Positions 43,799 to 53,189 are shown, numbered from the stretch's first letter. The stretch: DNA of 64,000 nucleotides from Devosia sp. (GCF_014860165.1 NZ_JACZKG010000009.1:1-64000), one strand, 5' to 3'. The notes: generated by a model from the letters alone, not told the origin. A program made the numbers and translations.

Positions 43799-44053
43799 AT
43801 GGCTCTCTCGCTTCCCGGCGAGCGGTCACTTGCGGCCGCCACGCCCGCCAATCCGTTTGCCGCATTCGTGCGCTGGATCGCCAAGGCAAAAGCCGCCCGT
43901 GCCCGTCGGGTAGCGCTGTCGGCCCTGCTGGAACTCGATCATGCCAGGCTGAACGATCTGGGTATTTCGCGCAACGACATCACCGCTGCCCTGGCGGCCA
44001 AGTCGCACGCCCCGATCCTCAACGCCGCCCGCGCCCGCAACGCCCGCGCCTGA
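43799..44053 (+). CDS. DUF1127 small protein
   Basis: 84 residues ending in the DUF1127 motif LSALLELDHARLNDLGISRNDI, an Arg/Leu-rich helix. Small DUF1127 proteins in rhizobia and Agrobacterium affect small RNA, phosphate and stress responses; this longer form has an extra N-terminal segment. ATG 43799 has GGAG upstream; the frame to 43703 is rejected. A strong terminator follows at 44190. Confidence 0.87.
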   Translation: MALSLPGERSLAAATPANPFAAFVRWIAKAKAARARRVALSALLELDHARLNDLGISRNDITAALAAKSHAPILNAARARNARA

Positions 44054-44189
44054 TCGATCACCCTAAATTCGAGCTTGCGCCGGCATCGACCTCCAGCCGG
44101 CGCCTCCCCGTTGGTACGAACAATCGTTTTCGAGCGCTCGTGCCATCTCCCGGGCCGGTTTTGCCGCCGGTCCCGTTTCCTGATGACTT

Positions 44190-44226
44190 GCCGGACCGGC
44201 GCCTCGGGCGCTTGTCCGGCTTTTTT
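44190..44226 (+). terminator. Rho-independent terminator of the DUF1127 gene
   Basis: Nested stem GCCGGAC-(CG)-GCGCC-TCG-GGCGC-(TT)-GTCCGGC (44190-44220) followed by six T residues. It is the clearest intrinsic terminator in the window. It lies before the end of the convergent PilZ gene. Confidence 0.9.
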
Positions 44227-44228
44227 CG

Positions 44229-44483
44229 TCAGGCCGTCGGGTCGAATTCTACGCCGATCTCGAACTCGGTCTTCCACTTGGCGATGCAGGCAAACCGGCG
44301 CCCATCATCCATCAGCAGCTCGAAGGCATCGGGGATGCCGACAACACCGGCGACCTTGAGTCGCGCTCCAGTTGCGGACAGGTTTCGCACGGTACACTGG
44401 AAGGTCGAAAAGCCATCGTTGATGACGATGCGGCCACCCTTGAGCACGCGCTGGCGTGGGGCGACGCGATGATCTTCCGTCAT
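44229..44483 (-). CDS. PilZ-domain protein
   Basis: 84 residues with the c-di-GMP-binding signature: RVAPRQRV near the N-terminus and NLSATGARL (D/NxSxxG). A single PilZ domain with nothing fused. It could be a c-di-GMP receptor; the EAL protein at 57086 provides a possible partner. ATG 44483. It lies just after the IalB gene in the same direction. Confidence 0.88.
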   Translation of the reverse strand: MTEDHRVAPRQRVLKGGRIVINDGFSTFQCTVRNLSATGARLKVAGVVGIPDAFELLMDDGRRFACIAKWKTEFEIGVEFDPTA

Positions 44484-44498
44484 GCTGGACTCTCCAGA

Positions 44499-45011
44499 CT
44501 AGGGGAGCTGGGCGAACCCGTCCTTGAAGCCATTGAGCGACACGGGAATGCCGATGCCCTCTTCCGGGGTCTTGAAGACGACGAAAATGGCATCCGTGCC
44601 AGCTGACAGCGTCTCGATCAGGCTGTCGTCCAGCACGACTTCGGCCACGCAGCCATTGGGCAGGCAGCGCACGAAGGCCACGCGGCCCATATCCTTGCCG
44701 TCGACATTGAGGCCAAGCCCGTTTGGGAGCAACACGCCCAGCGGCGCCAGCACGCGCAGCAGGCGCGCCTCGCGATCGGCCGTGCGGAGCACAATGACCG
44801 AGAGGCCGACATTGGGCTGGTCCTCGGCCATCACATTCTGGATGATGGCGCATTGCTCGAAGCTGGCTCCGGGCGGCGTGTCGCAGCTCATCTGCCAATC
44901 GCCGTACTGCGCGCGCACGACGCCCTGGCCGAGGCCCGCGCCTGTCGCACTCACGATGGCGGCCAGAGCAAGGCCCAGCCCGGCCAGACGACGCTTCACA
45001 ATCCGCTTCAC
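44499..45011 (-). CDS. Invasion-associated locus B (IalB) family exported protein
   Basis: 170 residues with a signal peptide (RRLAGLGLALAAIVSATGAG) and a mature domain with YGDWQMSCDTPPGASFEQC and AFVRCLPNGCVAEVVL, whose Cys pattern is typical of IalB proteins. Originally named in Bartonella; widespread in free-living rhizobia with unclear role. GTG 45011 has GGGAG upstream; the extension to 45086 is rejected. Confidence 0.83.
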   Translation of the reverse strand: MKRIVKRRLAGLGLALAAIVSATGAGLGQGVVRAQYGDWQMSCDTPPGASFEQCAIIQNVMAEDQPNVGLSVIVLRTADREARLLRVLAPLGVLLPNGLGLNVDGKDMGRVAFVRCLPNGCVAEVVLDDSLIETLSAGTDAIFVVFKTPEEGIGIPVSLNGFKDGFAQLP

Positions 45012-45339
45012 TCTGTCAATTCTCCCGACGAATCGCGCGTTAGCGCGAGGCCTTTCCTGTTTCCGACAGGCAGGGGACCAAGTCAACCAACGCCCGGAAA
45101 TGCTGGGGATATGCGGTCAAACTGCGGCGGGGATGAGGCGTGTTCCCGTGGGGCTGGCGCACAATATGACGCAGTCGCCGCGCCGCTCGCTGCAATGGAC
45201 TTGGCCTTTGCGATGTGATTTAGGTCAAGGAAGAGTTTTTCGCTCCGAGGTTGAGTCGGGGCGGCGTTTGCTATGCCGCTGTTTTCGCCCCCTCAATCCC
45301 GGTGTGGACACACCAAATGGAAGTCGACAGGGGGTTTAG
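45012..45339. other. Intergenic region between IalB and the cytochrome oxidase operon
   Basis: 328 bp with no gene. It must hold both divergent promoters. A FixK/FNR-like palindrome is at 45215-45228. No Rep element or terminator is seen. Confidence 0.6.
45215..45228. promoter_or_regulatory. FixK/FNR-like box upstream of ctaC
   Basis: GTGATTTAGGTCAA matches the FixK/FnrL consensus TTGAY-N4-RTCAA with one mismatch (first T is G). It lies about 112 bp before the ctaC GTG start. Position is plausible for oxygen-dependent control of an aa3 oxidase, but such a match can occur by chance. Confidence 0.45.
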
Positions 45340-46263
45340 GTGACCGGGCAGTTCTTGAGAAAGATGGGGGCTCTTTCGGCAGCCGCAATGGCGCTGATCC
45401 CGGCTTTGGCCACCGCGCAGGAAGAAGTTGGCACCGCAGCGGGCCATCCGCTGCCCGGCCAGTATCACCTGCAGCGCTCCGTGACCCCGATCATGGACTC
45501 GATCACCAGCTTCCATGATGGCATCTTGATGTGGACCATCAGCCTGATCGTGGTCTTCGTGCTGGCGCTGCTGGTATGGATCATGTTCCGCTACAATGCC
45601 AAGCGGAACCCTGTCCCGGCCGGCTTCACCCACAATACGCTGGTCGAAATCGTCTGGACGGTCCTGCCGGTCGTTATTCTCATCATCATCGCTATCCCCT
45701 CCTTCGGCGTGCTGAGCGACCAGCTGACGACGCCCGATGGCGAGCGCAAGTATCTGGGCGCCAACATCTTCTCGTTCGGCGAAGTCGAGGTTCCGGCGCC
45801 CGAGCTGACCGTCAAGGTGACCGGCGTACAGTGGTCCTGGTCTTACGAGTATGTGGACCAGGGGCTGTTCTTCGATTCCTTCATGCTCAATGAAGAAGAC
45901 CGCGCGGCTACCAAGCCGGGCCAGCCGCGCCTGCTGGCGGTCGACAACGAACTCGTCGTCCCGGTGGATACGACGGTGCGTGTCCAGGTCACCGCCGATC
46001 CGACCGGCGTTATCCATGCTTTCGCCGTGCCGTCATTCGGCATCAAGATCGACGCCGTGCCCGGCCGTCTCAACGAGACCTGGTTCAATGCGCGCGAGAC
46101 GGGCATCTATTACGGCCAGTGCTCGGAGCTGTGCGGCAAGGACCATGCGTTCATGCCCATCGCCGTGCGCGTGGTCACCAAGGAAGAATTCGCGGCCTTC
46201 ATCGCGGCGTTCGAGGGCGGCGACTATGCCGCCGCCAACGCCACGCTCGTGGCCGTGCAGTAA
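45340..46263 (+). CDS. ctaC: Cytochrome c oxidase subunit II
   Basis: Accepts electrons from cytochrome c through its CuA centre. 307 residues: signal peptide, two transmembrane helices (WTISLIVVFVLALLVWIMF, VEIVWTVLPVVILIIIAIP), VTGVQWSWSYEY aromatic patch and CuA ligands in GQCSELCGKDHAFM plus VIHAFAVPSFGIK. GTG 45340 has AGGGGG upstream. First gene of the operon. Confidence 0.97.
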   Translation: MTGQFLRKMGALSAAAMALIPALATAQEEVGTAAGHPLPGQYHLQRSVTPIMDSITSFHDGILMWTISLIVVFVLALLVWIMFRYNAKRNPVPAGFTHNTLVEIVWTVLPVVILIIIAIPSFGVLSDQLTTPDGERKYLGANIFSFGEVEVPAPELTVKVTGVQWSWSYEYVDQGLFFDSFMLNEEDRAATKPGQPRLLAVDNELVVPVDTTVRVQVTADPTGVIHAFAVPSFGIKIDAVPGRLNETWFNARETGIYYGQCSELCGKDHAFMPIAVRVVTKEEFAAFIAAFEGGDYAAANATLVAVQ

Positions 46264-46287
46264 CAAAAGGGTCAGGGGACACTACAA

Positions 46288-47985
46288 ATGGCTGACACAA
46301 CCGCCCACCTCGAAGCCCACGCGACCGGCCACGATGCCGCCTCGCACCATGAGCCCACCGGCTGGCGCCGCTGGGTCTATTCGACCAATCACAAAGACAT
46401 CGGCATCATGTACCTGGTCTTCGCGATCGTCGCGGGGATCATCGGTGGCCTTCTGTCCGGCGTCATGCGCATGGAGCTTCAGGAACCCGGCATCCAGATT
46501 TTCCATGGTCTGGCAGCGATGGTCTATGGCGTTTCCGGTGGCGAAGCGCTCGATGCGGGCAAGAACATGTACAACGTGTTCACCACCGCTCACGCGCTCA
46601 TAATGGTGTTCTTCGTGGTCATGCCCGCCACCATGGGCGGCTTTGCCAACTATTTCGCACCCCTGATGATCGGTGCACCCGACACCGCCTTCCCGCGCAT
46701 CAACAACATTGCGTTCTGGCTGTTGCCGCCCGCCTTCATCCTGCTGCTGATGAGCCTGTTCTTCGAAGGCGCCGGTGGTCCTGGTGGGCTCGGCTTCGGT
46801 GGCGGCTGGACCGTCTATCCGCCGCTCTCGACCGTTGGCCACTCCGGCCCGGCCATGGACTTTGCCATCCTGTCGCTGCACGTGGCCGGTGTGAGCTCGA
46901 TCCTGGGCGCCATCAACCTGATCACCACCATCTTCAACATGCGCGCTCCGGGCATGACACTGCACAAGATGCCGCTCTTTGCCTGGTCCGTACTGGTGAC
47001 GGCATTCCTGCTGCTGCTGGCACTGCCCGTGCTGGCCGGCGCCATCACTATGCTGCTGACTGACCGCAACTTCGACACGGCCTTCTTCGATCCCGCCAAG
47101 GGCGGCGATCCGGTCCTGTTCCAGCACCTGTTCTGGTTCTTCGGTCACCCCGAAGTGTACATCATGATCCTGCCGGGCTTCGGCATCATCAGCCACATCG
47201 TATCGACCTTCAGCCGCAAGCCGATCTTCGGCTACATGGCCATGGCCTATGCCATGGTCGCCATCGGCTTCGTCGGTTTCGTCGTGTGGGCTCACCACAT
47301 GTACACCACGGGCCTCAGCCTGGATGTGCAGCGCTACTTCGTTGCCGCCACCATGGTCATCGCGGTGCCGACGGGCGTCAAGATTTTCAGCTGGATCGCC
47401 ACCATGTGGGGCGGCTCGATCACCTTCAAGTCGCCCATGCTCTGGGCCATCGGCTTCATCTTCCTGTTCACCGTTGGTGGTGTGACGGGTGTGGTGCTGG
47501 CCAATGCCGGTGCTGACCGCGCGCTGCACGACACCTATTATGTGGTCGCGCACTTCCACTACGTGCTGTCGCTGGGTGCCGTGTTCTCGATCTTCGCGGC
47601 CTGGTACTACTGGTACCCCAAGATGTTCGGCTACATGTACAACGAGTTCCTGGCTCAGCTGCACTTCTGGGTCATGTTCGTCGGCGTGAACCTGATCTTC
47701 TTCCCGCAGCATTTCCTCGGCCTTGCCGGCATGCCGCGCCGCTATATCGACTATCCGGACGCATTCGGTTTCTTCAACCGCATCTCCTCGTTCGGCTACT
47801 ACATCACGTTCGCGGCCATGCTGATCTTCTTCTACGCAACCTGGGAAGCCAGCCGGAAGAAGCGCCCGGCCGGTGACAACCCGTGGGGTGATGGCGCGAC
47901 GACGCTGGAATGGACTCTGTCCTCCCCGCCGCCGTTCCACCAGTTCACCACGCTGCCCAAGATCGACTCGACCAACGCACACTAA
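46288..47985 (+). CDS. ctaD: Cytochrome c oxidase subunit I (aa3-type)
   Basis: Catalytic subunit with heme a, heme a3 and CuB. 565 residues, twelve helices. Heme ligand region [11 protein letters not shown], CuB and Tyr cross-link [26 protein letters not shown], and the [15 protein letters not shown] pair of heme ligands. D-channel residues [12 protein letters not shown] are present. It is standard A-type. The opposite strand holds a 685-codon open frame that is a codon-bias artefact. Confidence 0.97.
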   Translation: MADTTAHLEAHATGHDAASHHEPTGWRRWVYSTNHKDIGIMYLVFAIVAGIIGGLLSGVMRMELQEPGIQIFHGLAAMVYGVSGGEALDAGKNMYNVFTTAHALIMVFFVVMPATMGGFANYFAPLMIGAPDTAFPRINNIAFWLLPPAFILLLMSLFFEGAGGPGGLGFGGGWTVYPPLSTVGHSGPAMDFAILSLHVAGVSSILGAINLITTIFNMRAPGMTLHKMPLFAWSVLVTAFLLLLALPVLAGAITMLLTDRNFDTAFFDPAKGGDPVLFQHLFWFFGHPEVYIMILPGFGIISHIVSTFSRKPIFGYMAMAYAMVAIGFVGFVVWAHHMYTTGLSLDVQRYFVAATMVIAVPTGVKIFSWIATMWGGSITFKSPMLWAIGFIFLFTVGGVTGVVLANAGADRALHDTYYVVAHFHYVLSLGAVFSIFAAWYYWYPKMFGYMYNEFLAQLHFWVMFVGVNLIFFPQHFLGLAGMPRRYIDYPDAFGFFNRISSFGYYITFAAMLIFFYATWEASRKKRPAGDNPWGDGATTLEWTLSSPPPFHQFTTLPKIDSTNAH

Positions 47986-47993
47986 GGTATCGA

Positions 47994-48013
47994 GGGCCGC
48001 GTCCGCGCGGCCC
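47994..48013 (+). other. Intercistronic hairpin between ctaD and ctaB
   Basis: Perfect 8-bp stem GGGCCGCG (47994-48001), TCCG loop, CGCGGCCC (48006-48013). No T-run. It falls within a 54-bp gap and might trim or partly stop transcription after the structural subunits, lowering assembly-factor levels. Confidence 0.5.
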
Positions 48014-48039
48014 GCTCCACACCAACCAAGGCTAGGCCA

Positions 48040-48972
48040 TTGGCTCTGATCGACGACAGCAGGAACCTGCCCGGCATGGCCGGCGAAGCGCGCGTGGAGG
48101 ATTACCTCGCGCTGCTGAAGCCGTCCGTCATGCAACTGGTCGTGTTCACTGCCATCGTCGGGCTGATTGTGGCGCCGGGCGGCATCAACCCGGTCATAGC
48201 AGTCATCGCCATTGCCTGCATCGCCATCGGGGCCGGCGCCTCGGGCGCGCTCAACATGTGGTATGATGCCGATATCGACGCCATCATGAGCCGCACGCAA
48301 AACCGGCCAATTCCTGCCGGCCGCATGCCCCGCGAGCATGCGCTGGTCTTCGGCTTGGTGCTGTCAGGATTCTCGGTGGCGCTGCTCGGGCTCGCGACCA
48401 ACTGGGTCGCTGCGGGCCTGCTCGCCTTCACCATCTTCTTCTACGCCGTCATCTATACGATGTGGCTCAAGCGCTCGACCCCGCAGAACATCGTCATTGG
48501 CGGCGCGGCCGGGGCTTTCCCGCCGGTCGTCGGCTGGGCTGCGGTCACGGGTACGGTGTCGCTCGAAAGCGTCGTGCTGTTCCTGATCATCTTCCTGTGG
48601 ACCCCGCCGCATTTCTGGGCGCTGGCGCTCTACAAGCAATCCGATTATGGCGCTGCCGGCGTGCCGATGATGCCTAACGTGGTGGGCGAGGCTTCGACCA
48701 AGCTGCAGATTTTCGTCTATACGCTGATCCTCGCCGCATCGGCCATGCTGCCGACCTGGTTCGGCTTTGCCGGCTGGGTGTACACGACCGTGGCCGTGAT
48801 CACAGGCGCATCGTTTATCCTCCTGGCCTGGCGCCTGCTGCAGACGCGCGAGGACATCGCCATGCGCAAGTCGGCCCGGACCCTGTTCAATTACTCGCTG
48901 AGCTATCTGTTCATCGTGTTCTTCGCCTTCATGACCGACAACCTGCTGACGCGTTTCGGGGGCTCGATCTGA
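48040..48972 (+). CDS. ctaB: Protoheme IX farnesyltransferase (heme O synthase)
   Basis: Attaches a farnesyl group to heme b to make heme o, precursor of heme a. UbiA-superfamily membrane protein, 310 residues, with [39 protein letters not shown] (Asp-rich) and [20 protein letters not shown] 48040 start, an ATG at 48076 is the next option. Stop overlaps the coxF ATG. Confidence 0.96.
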   Translation: MALIDDSRNLPGMAGEARVEDYLALLKPSVMQLVVFTAIVGLIVAPGGINPVIAVIAIACIAIGAGASGALNMWYDADIDAIMSRTQNRPIPAGRMPREHALVFGLVLSGFSVALLGLATNWVAAGLLAFTIFFYAVIYTMWLKRSTPQNIVIGGAAGAFPPVVGWAAVTGTVSLESVVLFLIIFLWTPPHFWALALYKQSDYGAAGVPMMPNVVGEASTKLQIFVYTLILAASAMLPTWFGFAGWVYTTVAVITGASFILLAWRLLQTREDIAMRKSARTLFNYSLSYLFIVFFAFMTDNLLTRFGGSI

Positions 48973-49154
48973 TGAGCGCCCCTGACGAAATGCGCAGCGT
49001 TGAGCCCGAGACGCCCGAAGTGGCAGCGGCGCGGGCCCGGATCCGTCGCCGGCGTTCGATTGCGCTCGGCATCGCGCTGGCGCTGTTTGCGGTGACTTTC
49101 TACGTGCTGACCATCGCCAAGATGGGCCCGGCGCTGTTTGATCGGTCGCTGTGA
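48972..49154 (+). CDS. CoxF-like small membrane protein
   Basis: 60 residues with an Arg-rich cytoplasmic N-terminus (AAARARIRRRRS) and one transmembrane helix (IALGIALALFAVTFYVLTI). Such a protein regularly sits between ctaB and ctaG in alphaproteobacteria and is called CoxF; it is presumed to aid oxidase assembly. It overlaps both neighbours. Confidence 0.82.
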   Translation: MSAPDEMRSVEPETPEVAAARARIRRRRSIALGIALALFAVTFYVLTIAKMGPALFDRSL

Positions 49155-49720
49155 TGACCGAACTGCACCACCCCGGCATCGATCCTGTCCTGGCTCGCCG
49201 CAATAAGCGCGTGGCGATGGCCGGATTGTTCGTCGCAGCGGGCATGGTCGGCCTGGCCTATGCCTCGGTGCCGCTCTACCAGCTGTTCTGCCAGATCACC
49301 GGCTTTGGCGGCACCACCCAGATCGCCGGCGACGCGCCCAAGGGCTTCATCGCCCGGCAGATGACGGTGCGCTTCGATTCCAACGTGGCCCACGACCTGG
49401 CCTGGACCGTGACGCCCGCGGCGCACATCACAGACAATATCGGCAAGGTCGACACGGTCAATTTCGTGGCGACCAACAATTCGGACCAGCCGATTACAGG
49501 TATGGCCGTGTTCAACGTCTCGCCCGAAAAGGCCGGCGTTTACTTCAACAAGATCGAATGCTTCTGCTTCACCGAGCAGACGCTGCAGCCCGGCCAAACC
49601 GTGGACATGCCGATCGTGTTCTTCGTCGATCCCGAGCTCGACGACAACCAAGAGCTCGACACCATCAAAGAGATCACGCTCTCTTACACTTTCTACGCTT
49701 CAGACAACGAGGGAAGCTGA
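49154..49720 (+). CDS. ctaG: Cytochrome c oxidase assembly protein CtaG (Cox11)
   Basis: Delivers copper to the CuB site. 188 residues: one N-terminal helix (VAMAGLFVAAGMVGLAYASVPLY, then QLFCQITGFGGTTQ) and a periplasmic domain with copper-binding ECFCFTEQ. ATG 49154 overlaps the coxF stop as TGATG, and the in-frame GTG at 49151 only adds one residue. Confidence 0.95.
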   Translation: MTELHHPGIDPVLARRNKRVAMAGLFVAAGMVGLAYASVPLYQLFCQITGFGGTTQIAGDAPKGFIARQMTVRFDSNVAHDLAWTVTPAAHITDNIGKVDTVNFVATNNSDQPITGMAVFNVSPEKAGVYFNKIECFCFTEQTLQPGQTVDMPIVFFVDPELDDNQELDTIKEITLSYTFYASDNEGS

Positions 49721-49722
49721 CC

Positions 49723-50556
49723 ATGGCCGGAATAGCCAAGAACCACGACTATCACATGGTCGAACCGAGCCCGTGGCCGTTCGTTATGTCGGCCGCCGTG
49801 CTGATCATGGCCATGGGTGCCATCTTCTGGATGAAGGACTGGACCCCGTTCGTCTTCTTCATCGGCCTGGCTGGCGTGCTCTACACCATGTTTGCCTGGT
49901 GGAGCGACGTGATCAAGGAAGCCAACCAGGGCGACCATACGGCCGTTGTGCAGATGCACCACCGCTATGGCATGATGCTGTTCATCGCCTCCGAAGTGAT
50001 GGTGTTCTTCGGCTTCTTCTGGGCCTATTTCGACGGCTTCTTCCGCTGGGATGACGTCGAGCAATATGCCCGCCTCGCCGCCAGCGGCGGTGCCTGGCCG
50101 CCGACAGGCGTCGAGCTGTTCGACCCCTTCCACCTGCCCCTGTTCAACACCCTACTCCTACTGACCTCGGGCACCACGGTGACCTGGGCCCACCATGCGC
50201 TGCTCGAAGGCGACCGCGAAGGCCTCAAGTGGGGCCTCGTGCTGACCGTGCTGCTGGGCGCCGTGTTCACCGGCGTGCAGATCCTTGAATACAGCGAGGC
50301 CGGCTTCTCCTTCGCCGGCAGCATGTATGGCGCCACCTTCTTCATGGCGACGGGCCTGCATGGCTTCCACGTGTTGATCGGCACCATCTTCCTGCTGGTC
50401 TGCCTCATCCGGGCGTTGCGCGGCGATTTCACCCCCGAGCGTCACCTCGGCTTCGAATTCGCTGCCTGGTACTGGCACTTCGTGGACGTGGTCTGGCTGT
50501 TCCTGTTTGCCTCGATCTATGTCTGGGGCAGCTGGGGCGTGGCGATCCATCACTAG
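49723..50556 (+). CDS. ctaE: Cytochrome c oxidase subunit III
   Basis: 277-residue membrane subunit of the aa3 oxidase that stabilises the proton-uptake path. Seven helices; GMMLFIASEVMVFFGFFWAYF, VTWAHHALLEGDREG, ATGLHGFHVLIGTIFL and FEFAAWYWHFVDVVWLFLF are diagnostic. ATG 49723 follows GAGGGAAG immediately after ctaG. A hairpin follows at 50578. Confidence 0.97.
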   Translation: MAGIAKNHDYHMVEPSPWPFVMSAAVLIMAMGAIFWMKDWTPFVFFIGLAGVLYTMFAWWSDVIKEANQGDHTAVVQMHHRYGMMLFIASEVMVFFGFFWAYFDGFFRWDDVEQYARLAASGGAWPPTGVELFDPFHLPLFNTLLLLTSGTTVTWAHHALLEGDREGLKWGLVLTVLLGAVFTGVQILEYSEAGFSFAGSMYGATFFMATGLHGFHVLIGTIFLLVCLIRALRGDFTPERHLGFEFAAWYWHFVDVVWLFLFASIYVWGSWGVAIHH

Positions 50557-50577
50557 TCCGCCCGGACGAAAATTCAC

Positions 50578-50602
50578 GGGGCGCAGCCGGAAGCTGCGCC
50601 CC
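50578..50602 (+). terminator. Hairpin after ctaE
   Basis: Perfect 10-bp stem GGGGCGCAGC (50578-50587), CGGAA loop, GCTGCGCCCC (50593-50602), followed by GAATTGTTT. It could be a partial terminator between the core oxidase genes and DUF983-surf1, or an RNA-stabilising end. Confidence 0.6.
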
Positions 50603-50622
50603 GAATTGTTTGGAGACCAGTT

Positions 50623-50976
50623 TTGGCCCAGCCGTCGCCCATCCTGACCGGTCTGCTCTGCCGCTGCCCGCGCTGCGGCGAGGGCAAGCTGTTTGCCGGC
50701 TACCTCAAGGTGGCGCCCGTCTGCGCCACCTGCGGGCTCGACCTCAAATTCGCCGACAGCGGCGATGGCCCGGCCATCTTCGTCATTTTCCTGGTCGCGC
50801 CCATCGTCATCGGCCTGGCCCTGCTGGTCGGGGCGCTGTTCAATCCGCCGCCCTATGTCCACCTGATCCTCTGGATCCCTACGACCCTGGTTCTGTCGCT
50901 CCTGCTGCTGCCGCCCTTCAAGGGCGTGCTGGTGGCGCTGCAATATCGCCACGATGCCCATGAGGGCCACCAGTGA
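50623..50976 (+). CDS. DUF983 family membrane protein
   Basis: 117 residues: a Cys4 zinc-ribbon-like N-terminus (CRCPRCGEGKLF and CATCGLDLKF) and two transmembrane helices. DUF983 proteins accompany cytochrome oxidase clusters in alphaproteobacteria; role unproven. TTG 50623 is supported by GGAG upstream. It overlaps surf1 by GTGA. Confidence 0.86.
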   Translation: MAQPSPILTGLLCRCPRCGEGKLFAGYLKVAPVCATCGLDLKFADSGDGPAIFVIFLVAPIVIGLALLVGALFNPPPYVHLILWIPTTLVLSLLLLPPFKGVLVALQYRHDAHEGHQ

Positions 50977-51728
50977 GCGAGCGGCGCGTCAGTCCGGTGA
51001 TGACGTGGACCTTCGCGGTCCTGATGCTGGCCCTTGCCGCCACCTGCGTCTGGCTCGGCACCTGGCAGTTGCAGCGGCTGGGCGAGAAGGAAGCCCTGGT
51101 CGCCGCCGTCGATGCCCGGTTGGATGCGGATCCGGTGCCGGTGCCACCGGCGGAGCAGTGGGCCGAACTCGACCTCGAAGCCCTCAATTTCCAGCCGGTC
51201 TCGCTTACCGGCGCGTTCCGCTACAATCAGACTGTGACTGTGTTCACCAGCCTCGCCAATGCGCGCGGCCCGGCAGACGGCCCCGGCTACTGGGTGGTGA
51301 CGCCCTTCCTGTTGGCCGAAGGCGGCACCGTCTTCGTCAATCGCGGTTTCGTGCCGCAGGATTACCAGGAAGCGGCGGTTACCGACGGCCAGGGCGAGGA
51401 TGGCCAGGTCACGATATCGGGCCTGCTGCGCCCCGCTGAGGCCGCCGGCATGATGACGCCCGGCCCCAATACGTCCGACCGCATCGAATGGGTGCGCGAC
51501 CCCCAGCGCCTCGCCGAGATGGTCGATCCGGCTCTTGCGCCCTTCGCCCCCTTCTATGTCGACCTGCCGGCCGGTCCGGCAGGAGAGCTGCCACAGGGCG
51601 GCGAAACCGTGGTCGAATTCCCCAACAACCACCTGGGCTACGCCTATACCTGGTACGGCTTCGCCATCGTCGCCGTGGTCATGCTCGCCTTCTGGCTGGC
51701 CCGCCAGCGCGCCTCCGGCAGTGGTTGA
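50973..51728 (+). CDS. SURF1 family cytochrome oxidase biogenesis protein
   Basis: 251 residues with helices at both ends (FAVLMLALAATCVWLGTWQLQRL and WYGFAIVAVVMLAFWLAR) and a periplasmic loop. Family marks are LGTWQLQRLGEKEAL, PGYWVVTPFLL, VFVNRGFVP and NNHLGYAYTWYG. Surf1 binds heme a and hands it to subunit I. Last gene of the operon; start GTG 50973. Confidence 0.94.
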   Translation: MSERRVSPVMTWTFAVLMLALAATCVWLGTWQLQRLGEKEALVAAVDARLDADPVPVPPAEQWAELDLEALNFQPVSLTGAFRYNQTVTVFTSLANARGPADGPGYWVVTPFLLAEGGTVFVNRGFVPQDYQEAAVTDGQGEDGQVTISGLLRPAEAAGMMTPGPNTSDRIEWVRDPQRLAEMVDPALAPFAPFYVDLPAGPAGELPQGGETVVEFPNNHLGYAYTWYGFAIVAVVMLAFWLARQRASGSG

Positions 51729-51797
51729 GCCAGCAAACTTGCGGTTCCCCCTCCGTTTCACTAGGTTGCAACAATTCTAAAAGGGCGCTTCTCCCGA

Positions 51798-53189
51798 ATG
51801 CAGTTTGTCTCAACGCGCGGCCAGGCGCCGGTGCTCGGTTTCTCTGACGCGGTCCTTGCTGGTCTGGCTTCCGACGGCGGCCTCTATGTGCCGCAGACCT
51901 GGCCCCAGATCGACGCCACCGAGATCGCCGCCTTCGCCGGCAAGCCCTATGCCGATGTCGCTTATGCCATCATCAGCCGCTTCACCGGCGATGAGATCGC
52001 GCCCAACAAGCTCAAGCAGATCATCGACGACGCCTATGCAGTCTTTCGCCACCCCTCGGTGACGCCACTGCTCGAGCTCGAACCCAACCACTTCGTGCTG
52101 GAGCTGTTCCACGGGCCGACGCTGGCCTTCAAGGACGTGGCCATGCAGTTCTTGAGCCGGGTGATGGATCACATCCTGGCCGAACGCGGCCTAAAGGCGA
52201 CCATTGTCGGCGCCACCTCGGGCGATACCGGTTCGGCGGCCATCGAGGCCTTCCGCGGCCGCGACACAACCGACATCTTCATCCTCCATCCCCAGGGCCG
52301 CACCTCCCCGGTGCAGCGCCTGCAGATGACGACGGTGCTCGATCACAACGTCCATAACATCGCGCTCGAGGGGACGTTCGACGACTGCCAGAACATCGTC
52401 AAGGCGATGTTCAACAATCACCGCTTCCGCGACCGCGTGCGGCTCTCCGGCGTCAATTCCATCAACTGGGGCCGCATCGTCGCGCAGATCGTCTATTACT
52501 TCACATCAGCCGTGTCGCTGGGCAGCCCCCACCGCAAGGTGAGCTTCACCGTGCCGACCGGCAATTTCGGCGACATCTTCGCCGGCTACTGCGCCAAGGC
52601 CATGGGCCTGCCGATCGACCGGCTGGTCATAGCCACCAATGCCAATGACATCCTGCGCCGGACCCTGGATACCGGTCGCTACGAGATGGATGGCGTGGCC
52701 CCCACCATCAGCCCCTCGATGGATATCCAGATATCTTCCAATTTCGAGCGACTGCTGTTCGAGAGCGCCGGGCGCGATGCCGCTGCCGTGGTGCGCATGA
52801 TGGACGGGCTGAAGCAGTCAGGCGGCTTTGCCTTGCCCGACAACGCCCTCGGCGCCATCCGCCGCGATTTTGCTGCCGGCACCACCGGCGAAGCGGAAAC
52901 GGTGGCGACCATCGCCACCATATTGCGGAACTCGGGCTATCTGCTCGATCCTCATACCGCCGTCGGCGCCCATGTGGCGCGCAGCCACCTCGGTGCGACG
53001 CCGATGGTGACGCTGGCAACGGCGCATCCCGCCAAATTTCCGGCTGCCGTGAAGGCCGCGTCGGGTATCGATCCGGCACTGCCGGCGTGGCTGGCCGATC
53101 TACATAGCCGCCAGGAGCGCCTCAGCGTCCTTGCCAACGACCAGACGGCAGTCGAAGATTTCATTTCAGCGCGTACGCGCGCTGCCTGA
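51798..53189 (+). CDS. thrC: Threonine synthase
   Basis: PLP enzyme converting O-phosphohomoserine to threonine. 463 residues, class II long form. The PLP lysine is in GPTLAFKDVAMQFL, the phosphate-binding loop is VGATSGDTGSAAIEAF, and other blocks are HPQGRTSPVQRLQM and FTVPTGNFGDIFAGYCAK. ATG 51798. It starts 70 bp after surf1 and is probably separately transcribed or cotranscribed with the peptidase gene that follows, as is common in alphaproteobacteria. Confidence 0.96.
   Translation: MQFVSTRGQAPVLGFSDAVLAGLASDGGLYVPQTWPQIDATEIAAFAGKPYADVAYAIISRFTGDEIAPNKLKQIIDDAYAVFRHPSVTPLLELEPNHFVLELFHGPTLAFKDVAMQFLSRVMDHILAERGLKATIVGATSGDTGSAAIEAFRGRDTTDIFILHPQGRTSPVQRLQMTTVLDHNVHNIALEGTFDDCQNIVKAMFNNHRFRDRVRLSGVNSINWGRIVAQIVYYFTSAVSLGSPHRKVSFTVPTGNFGDIFAGYCAKAMGLPIDRLVIATNANDILRRTLDTGRYEMDGVAPTISPSMDIQISSNFERLLFESAGRDAAAVVRMMDGLKQSGGFALPDNALGAIRRDFAAGTTGEAETVATIATILRNSGYLLDPHTAVGAHVARSHLGATPMVTLATAHPAKFPAAVKAASGIDPALPAWLADLHSRQERLSVLANDQTAVEDFISARTRAA

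Noticed and set aside
46282..48339. 685-codon minus-strand open frame opposite ctaD/ctaB
   Set aside because: It is the complement of strongly biased codons in ctaD; its product is a His/Asp/Gln-rich low-complexity string with no domain, and ctaD is unambiguous.
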